Below are positions 54,718-64,000 of a stretch of 64,000 bases of DNA, in pieces. This DNA is from Anniella stebbinsi (taxonomy: Eukaryota > Chordata > Lepidosauria > Squamata > Anniellidae). The first letter of the stretch is position 1; the number at the start of each line of letters is the position of its first letter. The translations under genes were made by a program, and so were the position numbers. The notes under the pieces are model-generated. The model ran no database searches. It saw nothing but the letters and a program-made list of their open reading frames with translations, and was not told where the DNA came from. Location of the stretch: positions 14,531,501 to 14,595,500 of the forward strand of contig JARDYH010000001.1 in assembly GCA_029215795.1 (NCBI GenBank), read 5' to 3'.

Positions 54718-55245
54718 AGGCCCCATCTTGAGTATTGCAGGCAGTTCTGGGCACCACACTTCAAGAAGGATCCAGACAAGCTGGACCGTGTTCAGAGGAG
54801 GGCAACAAGGATGATCAGGGGTCTGGAAACAAAGCCCTATGAGGAGAGACTGAAAGAACTGGGCATGTTTAGCTTGGAGAAGAGAAGATTGAGGGGAGAT
54901 ATGATAGCACTCTTCAAATACTTGAAAGGTTGTCACATGGAGGAGGGCCAGGATCTCTTCTCGATCAACCCAGAGTGCAGGACGCAGAATATTGGGCTCA
55001 AGTTACAGGAAGCCAGACTCCGGCCAGACATCAGGAAAAACTTCCTGACAGTTAGAGCAGTATGACAACGAAACCAATGACCTAGGGAAGTGGTGGGCTC
55101 TCCCACCCTAGAGGCCTTCAAGAGGCAGCTGGACAGCCATGTGTCAGGTATGCTTTAAGGTGGATTCCTGCACTGAGCAGGGGGTTGGACACGATGGCCT
55201 TATAGGCCCCTTCCAACTCTGCTATTCTATGATTCTATGATTTAG
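54718..55245 (+). mobile_element. CR1 LINE, 3' 530 bp with open C-terminus
   Basis: Open frame to the stop at 55063-55065 encodes [60 protein letters not shown] and [15 protein letters not shown]. It then gives the CR1 3' UTR and ends 'ctattctatgattctatgat'. Good preservation suggests a fairly young copy. Confidence 0.92.
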
Positions 55246-55369
55246 GACACCAGTCCAGCCACTGTTTGGGTCTATCTAGCCACTACAGAAAGAAAGTAGG
55301 AGAGCTGGTAAACACTCTTGGTGGATCCTGTTCACAACTGTTGTCTCACTTCTAACAGTCTTGGCTTAG

Positions 55370-55522
55370 GCGAGACCTACACCTTGTGTCGAATCATTAC
55401 GAATGTGGAACAAAAAGCTGGATATAACACTATGAAAGAGGTACGTGGAATGTGAATTGTGCCCCCAACAGTTATCAGGGCATGTCAATACCACTGTAAA
55501 GCAGTAGTGTAGATCTAGCCGA
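55370..55522. mobile_element. ATCTACAC-type MITE, diverged member
   Basis: 'gagacctacaccttgtgtcg' at the left, 'ggatataacactatgaaaga', 'cccccaacagttatcagggc' and right end 'agtagtgtagatctagcc'. Confidence 0.7.
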
Positions 55523-55529
55523 TGAAACA

Positions 55530-55727
55530 TAGGAACATAGCTGCCTTATACTGCGTCAGGCCATTGGTCCATCTAGCCCAATATTGACAACAAGGACTGG
55601 CAGTAGTAGCTCCCCAGAATTTCAAGCAGGAATATTTCAATCCCTACCTGGAGATATCGAGGATTGAACCTGGCACCTTTTGCAAGCAAAGCAGGAGCTC
55701 TATCACTGAGCTATGTTCCTTACTGCT
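55530..55727 (-). mobile_element. tRNA-derived SINE, second family, minus strand
   Basis: 'acataggaacatagctgcct' tail at the left; head 'ctctatcactgagctatgtt' (reverse of the A-box region) at the right; B box reversed at 'gattgaacctggcacc'. Confidence 0.8.
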
Positions 55728-56034
55728 TATCACAGATCACAACGTTCTACCCTCTTCCCATCAGTCCACATGCACCTATCTCAGCTAGGGTGAAGATGAA
55801 GCATTCCCCAATACTGGCTATTGCACATTTGGAATTATAGTGATTTTATGTGAATAATTTTTCAATGGGGTTGCTCTTGCCAATGGCGGCATCAGAACGT
55901 CTCTCGGTGGCTGTCAATCATCCCCTAATGGTCTCAGAATTATGCTTTGTCATGACGTACCAAAATGTTGCCGTGTGGAGTGCAACAGCAGTTCAGAATT
56001 GCAGAGACTCCATTCTCCACCCTTCCCAGTTTCC

Positions 56035-56400
56035 TATTCATTCATTTATTACATTTTTATACTGCCCATTAGCTGAGGCTCTCTGGGCAGTGCACAATCA
56101 AAGACCACAAAACACAACAAGTATAAGATCAATTTAAGCTGTTAAAAGTTTTTAAAAAAAGGCAATATAAAACCTGTTATGTTAAAATCCAGAGAAATCC
56201 TGTGTGAAAAGTTATGTTTTCGGGAGGCATTTAAAAGATGTGACGTTTTCCGCCTCCCAAACCACATGTGGGAGGTTTTTCCAGAGGGCGGGTGCTGCTA
56301 CAGAGAAGGCCTGCCGCTGAGGTTCTTCATGGTGACATTCCGTTCATTTCAGAATGGCCAGCACCTCATGCCCAGGGAGTCCTGGGGGGGGGGGGTCTGT
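56035..56400 (-). mobile_element. L2-like LINE, minus strand, 3' part
   Basis: 'atttttatactgcccattag' and 'ctgaggctctctgggcagtg', then remnants of the KRCLLKT and RPPF/FSVAAP-type coding end. A G run of 10 at about 56386. Confidence 0.72.
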
Positions 56401-57465
56401 ATTCCCTGTCCACTGATCGCGCTCAGTTCCTATTGGATTGGGGTTGGGTTGTCCTGCCCGAGAGTGTTCCCCATAAATAGGGATGTTGTTGTTTTGGCTT
56501 CGTAAAGACCGCTGCTCAGAGGATTGAGATCATTAAGATTTCTTTAAAAAAATGAATTAGTTTGGGCTTAATTGTACACATTTGCGTGTCACCTGCATTT
56601 TGCCTTTCACTGGAGGAGCAATCCCTCTTCAGCTAAGAACTGACCACAGGACAGATGCTCTGTCTTTGGAGGCAGTTGTAGAGCATCACTCCTCCTCCTC
56701 CTCCTCCTGCTAGTCTGTTGCTAAGTGGTGAAAGCCATTGATCTTGGGCTCATTTTCCTCTTTCCTTTGCAGGACTGGGGCTTCTGGCAGAGAGAGAGTA
56801 AGCGGCTCAGATGGATCGCCACGAAGCATGGGGATGCATAAGGAGTTGACGGGGAAGAGTGGTAGTCTGGCACGGCAAACCGTGAAGGCTCTTAGGTAAC
56901 GCTGACAGCTCCCTGCGTTTTTTCTTTTTCAGAGTGAAATGCTCAGGAATAAATGTACAAATAAGAGCTTTTCTCCCCCTCACAGCATAAATTAGCAGAA
57001 AGAAATGTGTTTTTGCTGGTCTTTGAGATGCATGTGTTATATTCCTGTGTATTTTTCCCCCCTTACATGGCTGACAAGAGTGTGGCTGATTTGTCAGTAA
57101 CAAAAACATTGGCCAGAATCCAAAACATTTAAGATGGCATCTTTTAGTAGAACCACGTGGGTAAGGTAGCAGTCTTTTTGCATTTATTCCGCATCGTTTC
57201 CTTTCTCGGTGCAGGGGCCCAATAATTGTTTTGTTCATGATGACTGATGGCAATATGAGTGATGGGAAGATGAGACATTGATCCATGGCAGATGACATCT
57301 GACTGGGCACTTCTAGTTTCAGATCTCCACTGAGCCACAAAGCTCCCTGGGTGAGCGTGAATTAGTCATGATCTGTCAGACTAACCTACCTCTTTGGCTG
57401 TTGTTAGGGGGGGAGTTCTGTTGAGGAGGGTGATATATATAAAAAAGCCATGAAATAAGTAAATG
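56400..57465. other. non-coding stretch
   Basis: Contains a (CTC)n run at 56689-56708. The minus-strand open frame 56807-57340 (177 codons) is long but has no recognised domain, with low-complexity Lys and Pro patches. I regard it as probable chance; it is the most gene-like unassigned frame in the window. Confidence 0.35.
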
Positions 57466-57469
57466 ACAT

Positions 57470-57545
57470 CTGTAAGATCCTAAGTTCAAACCCCAGCATC
57501 TCTATTAGTAAAGTTGAAGCAGAACCCCTATTTTATGTCTGTGGG
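57470..57545 (+). mobile_element. SINE fragment, second family, tentative
   Basis: 'aagttcaaaccccagcatct' resembles the B box and following 'catctccagttaaaa' of the family. Short. Confidence 0.4.
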
Positions 57546-57639
57546 GAGCTAGGTCTGAACCAAAGTGGAGTGGGAAGCTGAATTACTGACTAGCCCCTCT
57601 GTGGGCCAGATGACATCAGTGCGTGTGAAGGTTTGAGGC

Positions 57640-57765
57640 CTCCATAGGCAAGGTAATAAAGTCAGGCTTACAGGCTTAGCCTTATTGTGTTGGGAGGGGA
57701 TATCCCTGAGAGGAGTAGTTTCATATCTCTAGTTAAGATTCATTATCTCCCTCCCTAACACCCAA
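57640..57765 (-). mobile_element. LTR-like dispersed repeat, reverse copy
   Basis: Minus-strand match to 21110-21245: 'gaggcctccataggcaaggt' and 'ctgagaggagtagtttcata'. Confidence 0.55.
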
Positions 57766-57833
57766 CAAGAGACTCATGGTCGACCCCTCAAGGGACTCCA
57801 AGATGCTTCAGGTGTGGTGCCCTATTTCCATGC

Positions 57834-57964
57834 AAATGATTGAGTGCCTTAATAAAACTACATTTCCTAGGATCCGTGGCACCTGGGATGCTGTTTTAGC
57901 AGTTTTTCAGCAGGCACCAAGCAAGTAAGCAAGAGCCGTCTGTGTAACAGCTATGGCTGTTGCT
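57834..57964 (+). repeat. source-like copy of a 131-bp segment repeated at 59551
   Basis: Starts 'aaatgattgagtgccttaat' and ends 'gctatggctgttgct'. The copy at 59551-59681 has the same length with four substitutions. Confidence 0.92.
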
Positions 57965-59180
57965 GGTACCACTGCTTGCAAGCCAGGTAAATGAGAAGAT
58001 GGAAGGGAGGAGGTTCTTCTCTTGCAGGAAAAGAATGGAAAGGCTGTAAAGCTCATGTTGGAATGAAGATCAGTATCATAAGTTGCCAAAATTTGTATTC
58101 TGAATGAGGAGATCATGAATCTTGGTGACATCACTAAGAATGGCTAATGGTAAATCTATTTGTGAATAGCCATAAAAAGCCATAAAATAGATTGGATTCT
58201 GAGAGAGGACCTCTGTCGCTCTCCAGATCTTGGTAAGTATTCCTTCTCCACATCCACCCCACCTCCCACATGAGATATTGTTCCCTACAGGGAGGGAGTC
58301 CCTTTCTTCCTTGCCCAATCTCTCTCTTTACCGGCAAAGATATACAAGGGCTTCCATTTATCTCAGCAACCAGACTGTGTCATAGCAAATGTAAAGGCAG
58401 CATTATATCCAGCAGGTGACATTCTGATATTGTCTGCTTCTGAGGAACCCTGAATGATTTGAATGTTATCATGATATACAGAACCCTGAGGAGGAACATT
58501 GTCTGCTGTGGTATAATGCGTTTAAAATAGATGTTTTATAGAGCTGGCTGAATTATTCATTTCAAATAAATTATTGGGCAGATTTAGACCTTTCCATTCT
58601 GTTTGTGGATTGTTCATGAATTAGTCTCAAGCCTCCTGGAGTAGCTGCAGTGTTGATTGGTACTTATGAAAATTGGATTTCACCTGTGGGTCTCTTTTAA
58701 GAAAGGTTGGTGCTTTGTTACCTGTGGGCATTTTAAATGGCACCTAGATGGAATTATGCCATTTTTCCTTTCTCACTTCACTTTGGATGAGTGAAAGTCT
58801 AGAAATAAGGACAACAACACAAGACCTTTTTTGGGGGATGAATCATCATGGAGCACGATTGTAAACCAAAAAACGCAGCTTCATATGCAACACAAAAACC
58901 GGCTTTCTAACTGCTTTCGAGGGAACCCTGGGTGCCCTTTAAAGCTGCTCAGGTATTCCCCAAAAAGAAGTTTAGTTATGGCAGACAAACATCCCTGAAA
59001 CTTGGGGAACCTCAGGTCCCAATCCAGCCTGCAGGCTTCCCCAGATAGCAATGCCCCATGCCCATGGCCCCATGTTCTTTACCCCAACTGCTGATGGTTG
59101 GGAGTTTCCTGGCATGTGTGCAGCTTTCTCCCTCTCTTAAGGCTTAGATACTATCAGTAAGAGCTTTAAGCTACAATATG
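57965..59180. other. non-coding stretch
   Basis: No recognised exon or element. Confidence 0.5.
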
Positions 59181-59305
59181 TTGAACATAAGAACATAAGA
59201 AGAGCCATGCTGGATCAGACCGAGGGTCTACCTAGTCTGGCTTTCTTTTCACACAGTGGCCAACCAGATGTCAACCAGGAACCGACAAGCAGGATACGAG
59301 TGCAG

Positions 59306-59429
59306 TTTTAATAATATGTGTCATGTTTTAATCAGTTTTATGTATTTTATCATGTTGTTGTTCCCCGCCTCGATCCAGACGGAGAGGCGGGTAAGAAATA
59401 AATTGTTATTGTTATTATTATTATTATTT
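59306..59429 (+). mobile_element. L2-like LINE 3' tail inside a CR1-family copy
   Basis: 'gttccccgcctcgatccaga', 'ggagaggcgggtaagaaata' and an ATT run. Same subfamily as 6551 and 46255. Confidence 0.82.
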
Positions 59430-59553
59430 TTATTCCCCAGCAACTGGTGCACACAGGCTTACTGCCTTGGATACTGGAGGTAGCACATAGCCATCAGGGA
59501 TAATAGCCACTGGTAGCCTTCTCCTCCAGGTATTTATCCAGCTTCCTTTTAAA
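59413..59553. repeat. segment A, copy 1
   Basis: ATT run plus 'attccccagcaactggtgca' ... 'tccagcttccttttaaa'. Beyond the ATT run it is identical to copy 2 over about 122 bp. Confidence 0.92.
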
Positions 59554-59681
59554 TGATTGAGTGCCTTAATAAAACTACATTTTGTAGGATCCGTGGTACC
59601 TGGGATGCTGTTTTAGCAGTTTCTCAGCAGGCACCAAGCAAGTAAGCAAGAGCCGTCTGTGTAACAGCTATGGCTGTTGCT
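59551..59681. repeat. 131-bp segment copied from 57834-57964
   Basis: 127 of 131 bases match by eye. The first three bases (aaa) are shared with the end of segment A copy 1. Confidence 0.92.
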
Positions 59682-59830
59682 ATTATTATTATTATTATTA
59701 TTATTTTTATTCCCCAGCAACTGGTGCACACAGGCTTACTGCCTTGGATACTGGAGGTAGCACATAGCCATCAGGGATAATAGCCACTGGTAGCCTTCTC
59801 CTCCAGGTATTTATCCAGCTTCCTTTTAAA
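59682..59830. repeat. segment A, copy 2
   Basis: Repeats the ATT run and the CR1-family 3' end; offset to copy 1 is 277 bp. Confidence 0.92.
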
Positions 59831-59858
59831 GCCATAAATGTGGTGGCCAAGTGGTTGG

Positions 59859-60178
59859 TAGGCTGACCAGATAAAATCCAGGTCAGGGCTCATATAACTT
59901 TAACAGTTGTAGAGAAAAGGGAATTTCAGCCAGTGTCATTTGTATGCAATTAGTTCCTGGTGAAATTCCCTCTTCATTACAACAGTTAAAGGTGCATGTA
60001 CTATACTAGAATGACCATATACAAAATAAGGCAGGGCCCCTGCAACTTTAACTGTTGTGATGAAGAGGGAATTTCACCAGGAACTAATTGTATACAAATG
60101 ACACTGGCTGAAATTCCCTTTTCTCTACAACTGTTAAAGTTACATGAGCCCTGACCTGGATTTTATCTGGTCACCCTA
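59859..60178. mobile_element. hAT-like foldback MITE with perfect 8-bp target duplication
   Basis: Termini 'taggctgaccagataaaatc' and 'gattttatctggtcaccctA' (final A at 60178). Flanks 'gtggttgg' at 59851-59858 and 60179-60186 are identical. 320 bp, four-arm palindrome. Confidence 0.9.
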
Positions 60179-60186
60179 GTGGTTGG

Positions 60187-60810
60187 TATTGTTTATATAA
60201 CGTTGGACCCACTCCCTTTGCCTCTGAACCACCCCTTTGCTTTTTGCCCTTCTCCCTTGGCCTTCAGCCCTGCCCAACACTGGAATGTGGCCTTTGAGAT
60301 TGGCTGTGAAGTTGAATTCATCCCTCAGGCTGAAAAAAGTACCTCACCTGTGCCTGAAAGATAGCTTGGAGTTGAGCAGAGCAATCCTATGCTCACGCTA
60401 GGACTGGAGATGAACTGCCATTACTCTAACTAGAATGGCCGTCATATCCAGTGCATGTTCAGCTCAGGAGGGAGGAATAAAAACACACACCCAGAAAATA
60501 TAAAAACAGAGGGAAAATGGCAGACGTACCCCTAGTGCTCTTGGAAACAGTACCTTTGCCCACCAGCCAGGGACTATGGCACCACATTGATGGCCACATG
60601 CAATCTGAGAGAGAGAGAGAGAGAGAGAGAGAGAACTCATGATGGTGGTGCCCTCAGCACACACCTCTGCATCACCACATAAGGACCCCTAGAAATTTTC
60701 CCTTCACTGTTACTGACATTTCTCCTTTTCTGCCATTCTGTGCCTGAAATGATGCCCCTAAAGGTACACCAGAGTAGCCATCCATGAATGAGAAGAAGGG
60801 GAGTCTTTGT
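60187..60810. other. non-coding stretch
   Basis: Contains a (GA)n run at 60607-60634. No exon recognised. Confidence 0.5.
60607..60634. repeat. (GA)n microsatellite
   Basis: About 14 GA units. Confidence 0.92.
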
Positions 60811-60811
60811 T

Positions 60812-61132
60812 CATAGAACCATAGAATAGTAGAGTTGGAAGGGGCCTATAAGGCCATTGAGTTGGAAGGGGCCTACAACCCCCTGCTCAATGCAGGGATC
60901 CACCTTAAAGCATACCAGACAGATGACTGTCCAGATGTCTCTTTAATATCTCTAGTGTGGGAGAGCCCACTGCCTCCCTAGATCATTGGTTCCATTGTCA
61001 TACTGCTCTAATAGTCAGGACATTTTTCCTGATGTCCAGCCAGAATCTGTCTTCCTGTAACATGAGCCCAGTATTCCATGTCCTGCACTCTGGGATGAAG
61101 GAGAAGAGATCTTGGCCCTCCTCTGTGTGACA
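60812..61132 (-). mobile_element. CR1 LINE 3' end, minus strand, with a 27-bp internal duplication
   Basis: 'catagaatagtagagttgga' start, 'gcagggatccaccttaaagc' and 'ttcctgatgtccagccagaa'. The unit 'gagttggaaggggcctat' (to 'ggccatt') occurs twice, from 60832 and 60859. Confidence 0.88.
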
Positions 61133-61134
61133 AG

Positions 61135-62450
61135 TCATCTGTATCATATATTCATTTGGCAATTGACAAGTGGTGGTAATGATGGGGAATGATTTAACCC
61201 TCCCTTGATGGAGCGCCATGGTCCCAATGCAAATTGCTCCTACCCAGCACAAAAAAGTAAGACAAGCCTCAGCTACGTGGAATGTGATTGCCATAATGTG
61301 TAGAAGCATAGGGCCTTACTTGGAAGCGTTCTGTGCCTTCAAATGGCCTTTGTTTTCAGTGTGAATTGAGATCACGCAACCTCTTGCAGGCTTTGGCTTC
61401 TAAATTTGCAAAATTGTCAGCTTTAATATCACTTTGACCTTTTTAATATTCTGTGTTTAGACGGTTTTTCATGCTACAGGATTTTGGAAAGTGAGGAAGC
61501 TGCAACAAATTCCAAGATACCCATGTGTCGGTTCAGGAACCTGAAGAGATCGTAGAACATGGTTTAGGCATTTGGCAGGCGGTAATTGTTGCAGGAGTCC
61601 AAACGTAATCTTCTCTAATTGCATCATCTTCATATTGTTAGCTAAGCTGTTCCTAATCCTTACCCTTATTCGGTTGCTGTTGAATTCCAAGCAAGTGTGC
61701 TACTGCTGGTAACTGGGCAACTGGATTCTCTGCAACCATTTAGCTGACATGACATAAAGAGCAGTTTGCTTTTCACCACAGCAATTAAAACACCACCTTC
61801 TATTTGTCATGTGGGGCAAAGGACTGCCCTTTATAAAGTAGGGCATTTGCCCCCACCCCCATCTCTCCTCCAGTCACTTCCCATCCTATATTCAACTGAT
61901 GGCTTTCAAATTTGCACTGATAATGCTGGCTTCATTTCCTACACTGGATAAGCACATCTCATTTCCAGCGGGTTAGAACCCCAACATATTCATTTACCGA
62001 GTCTGACGTCAGCCACTCGCATATCACATATCTCCAGCCACGGACTTATCTGGATTAAGAACTGCCTTCATCGAAAAGTCACAGATTTATGTATAATTCA
62101 ATAATGACACATTCCCTCCCACCCAATGGAAAATCTATGTGACAAAAACTTTTAAGATTATAATGCTGCCAGATTAATCGTGAGCTGCTCATTCAAGAAT
62201 TTCTCTCTGCTATATTGCCAGAAGAGTTACTTGAGGATTTATGGCTTTCGTAGAAGGGTTTAATATTTATCTAAAGTGGCTGAATTAGATGGGGTTGGGG
62301 TAGCTAGGAATAAAACGGAATTAACTTGTAGACAGGCGCCTTGATCAAGCTAAGGAGATCTGTGCCAGTTAGCTGGATTCTGTATATGCATTACTGTCTG
62401 GGTAAGGAGTCGTACACTTACATCTGATATGCATCAGTTGTTCATGGAAC
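61135..62450. other. unique-looking non-coding stretch
   Basis: No recognised element or exon; low repeat content. Confidence 0.5.
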
Positions 62451-62454
62451 GTGC

Positions 62455-62560
62455 ATCTAACCTACAATCCTGTGCACATTTCCTTGGGACCATGCCCCAC
62501 TATGCTCAGTGGGGGCTTACACCTGAGTAAACATGCATAGGATCAAGCTGTCAAGTGTGG
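62455..62560. repeat. short dispersed repeat ('gcataggatt' family)
   Basis: 'acaatcctgtgcacatttcc', 'gctcagtgggggcttacacc' and 'gtaaacatgcataggatcaa' form an imperfect inverted repeat. Best-preserved single copy here with 26036. Confidence 0.6.
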
Positions 62561-63050
62561 ATTGCGACCATTTATTTATGAATTAAAATATGTATTTTCC
62601 AATTTTTGAACCTAAGAGAGAGAAACTCACACACAACCACCCCTGGACCAAGTAACAAATGTATTTAAAGGCAAATCAAAACTGATCATTTAAGTAAGCA
62701 ATAAAATAAAACAATAACAAATCAATAAAAACACAGAAAGCAGTAGAAATTAACTCAGAGATAAAGTCATTGAAGCCCCTGGAAGAGCTCTAATTAAGTA
62801 TGAACAAAAGCAAAAAAGAACAATAGCAACAAGACATGTCACCATTAACTTGAAACTTTCCAGATGGGTAGTTTATACCAAGCTCTTCCATAACTTAACT
62901 TCTGGGTCTCCAGATACAATAAATTCCTTGTACTTGAAAACAGAAGTATAGTCTATGGCTTCTACTCTGTACATGATAGTTGCCTAAGAACAAGACAGAC
63001 TTCTGTAACCATGTTTTGTACCTTGGCTAATGTATGGTATAATAAATTAC
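62561..63050. other. AT-rich non-coding stretch
   Basis: A-rich (aataaaataaaacaataac) and featureless. Confidence 0.5.
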
Positions 63051-63054
63051 TAAC

Positions 63055-63496
63055 ACTCCCTGCTGTAACACTTCGGAACACTCACTAGCACCGACACAAC
63101 TTGGGACCAGAATACCTGAGAGAGTGCCTTCTCCCTTACCAAACTGCCCAGTCACTAAGTTCATCTGAAGCATGTTCCTGGTGGTTCCACATGGACCTAT
63201 GGTCTGATTGGAATCCATCAGGAGAAGAGCTTTCAGTGTGACGGCCCCCTTCCTGTGGTGGCCCCCTTCCTAAGGAATACTGTGCCTTTGGAGGTCAGGC
63301 AGGCACCAACGTTGTATTGGTTTCGGCACTTCCTGAAAATGTTCCCTGAAAGGCTGGCTGTAGTTTTATCTGAACTTTGTTCTTTTAAAAATGTAATGGT
63401 GTTTTTTAAAATTGTTTTTATTCTTTTATTCTATTTGTTCACCGCTCTGAAATCTTTGGATAGGGAGTGGTATATCAATATCGTAAATAAATACAG
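63055..63496 (+). mobile_element. L2-like LINE, 3' part
   Basis: 'gggaccagaatacctgagag' then coding remnants of ECLLPYQTAQSLSSS and TVPLEVRQAPTL. 3' UTR ends 'atatcaatatcgtaaataaa'. It abuts a minus-strand CR1, so the two 3' tails face each other. Confidence 0.82.
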
Positions 63497-63497
63497 A

Positions 63498-63720
63498 TCA
63501 TAGAATCATAGATTAGTAGTGTTGGAAGGGGCCTATAAGGCCATCGAATCCAACCCCCTGCTCAATGCAGGAATACACCTTAAAGCATAGCAGACAGATG
63601 GCTGTCCATCTGCCTCTTGAAGGCCTCTAGTGTGGGAGAGCCCACTACCTCCCTAGGTCATTGGTTCCATTGTAGTACTGCTCTCACAGTCAGGAAGTTT
63701 TTCCTGATGTCCAGCCAGAC
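63498..63720 (-). mobile_element. CR1 LINE 3' end, minus strand
   Basis: 'atcatagaatcatagattag', 'ggcctataaggccatcgaat' and 'caggaagtttttcctgatgt'. Truncated after 'ccagccaga'. Confidence 0.88.
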
Positions 63721-64000
63721 ATCACCTGCACATGTGAAGGGGAAAACTGTGTAGGGGGGCAGGAACACACATTCAAGCCCCACCCCGCTTTGCTTCCTAT
63801 TTATGAAGAAATTTGTGGATTTTGACAAGTTCTGACAAAAAAAATAACTCAATGAAATTTTCAACGTCCCTCTCCTCCCTAAGGTGACACAATGTGCAGC
63901 TTGCTCTAAGCTAGCCAGTGGCAACCACGACATCTCGCACAACGGAATTATGCCTTGTGTGAAGAACTTCCTTTTGGTAGTCTTGAATCCATGGGATTGT
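63721..64000. other. window end, non-coding
   Basis: Nothing recognised in the last 280 bases. Confidence 0.5.

Larger units (their letters stand above)
59188..59830 (-). mobile_element. CR1-superfamily LINE 3' end (second subfamily), interrupted and partly duplicated
   Basis: 'gccatgctggatcagaccga' at the left and 'tatttatccagcttcctttt' at the right are the family's ends. It is split by an L2 tail at 59306-59429. Its right part (from about 59413) is then repeated, with foreign sequence between the copies. Confidence 0.85.

Noticed and set aside
60607..60634. Promoter-like (GA)n element
   Set aside because: Simple microsatellite with no nearby gene to regulate.

Overview
The window looks like non-coding nuclear DNA from a squamate reptile, most likely a lizard. 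I infer this from its repeats. There are CR1 LINEs with the octamer-like 3' end (ATTCTATGATTCTATG), many 5'-truncated L2-like LINE tails, and two kinds of tRNA-derived SINE (one of the Sauria type, with a 'cacagggttgttgtgagga' block). There are also several palindromic hAT-like MITE families, a decayed Ty3/gypsy pol fragment and many ATT, TTTA, GAAA and AC microsatellites. The species cannot be named from this evidence. There is no operon structure, Shine-Dalgarno logic or dense coding, so prokaryotic categories do not apply.

I found no host protein-coding exon, rRNA, functional tRNA gene or CRISPR array that I could defend. Every long open frame with a recognisable product is the C-terminal end of a LINE reverse-transcriptase protein (best at 6689-7273 minus, 46255-46730 plus, 54718-55065 plus) or part of a gypsy pol gene (12345-12750). 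The other open frames are short, unrecognised, or translations of palindromes and microsatellites. The window is best read as intergenic or long-intron DNA.

Layout. 0-10 kb: L2 fragments, two SINEs, a CR1-family 3' end, and an LTR-like stretch split by a SINE. 10-15 kb: two palindromic hAT-like MITEs on either side of a gypsy pol remnant that is framed by a ~57-bp direct repeat. 15-19 kb: a CR1-family tail, a quiet stretch, then two L2 copies head to head. 19-24 kb: a 400-bp GC-rich hairpin element, an LTR-like repeat, and an almost perfect 287/288-bp tandem duplication. 24-36 kb: a mosaic of L2, CR1, SINE and MITE fragments, including a three-layer nested insertion at 31.7-32.4 kb. 36.8-37.6 kb: a 768-bp GATCGGAT-rich inverted-repeat element inside an (AT)n tract. 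39-44.5 kb: foldback hAT-like elements, two of them with matching 8-bp target duplications. 44.7-47.8 kb: two diverged copies of a ~430-bp non-coding segment. 48-56 kb: more L2, CR1 and SINE fragments, including a CR1 inverted pair. 57.6-60.2 kb: a complex rearrangement in which 131 bp copied from ~1.7 kb upstream sits between two identical copies of a ~140-bp segment, followed by another foldback element with a perfect 8-bp target duplication. 60-64 kb: mostly unique sequence with CR1 and L2 ends.

The most noteworthy material is structural: the nested-palindrome hAT-like family, the GATCGG element, the hairpin element, the template-switch-like rearrangement near 59.5 kb, and the paralogous non-coding pair. 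All family names rest on motif recognition by eye; no database search was run.
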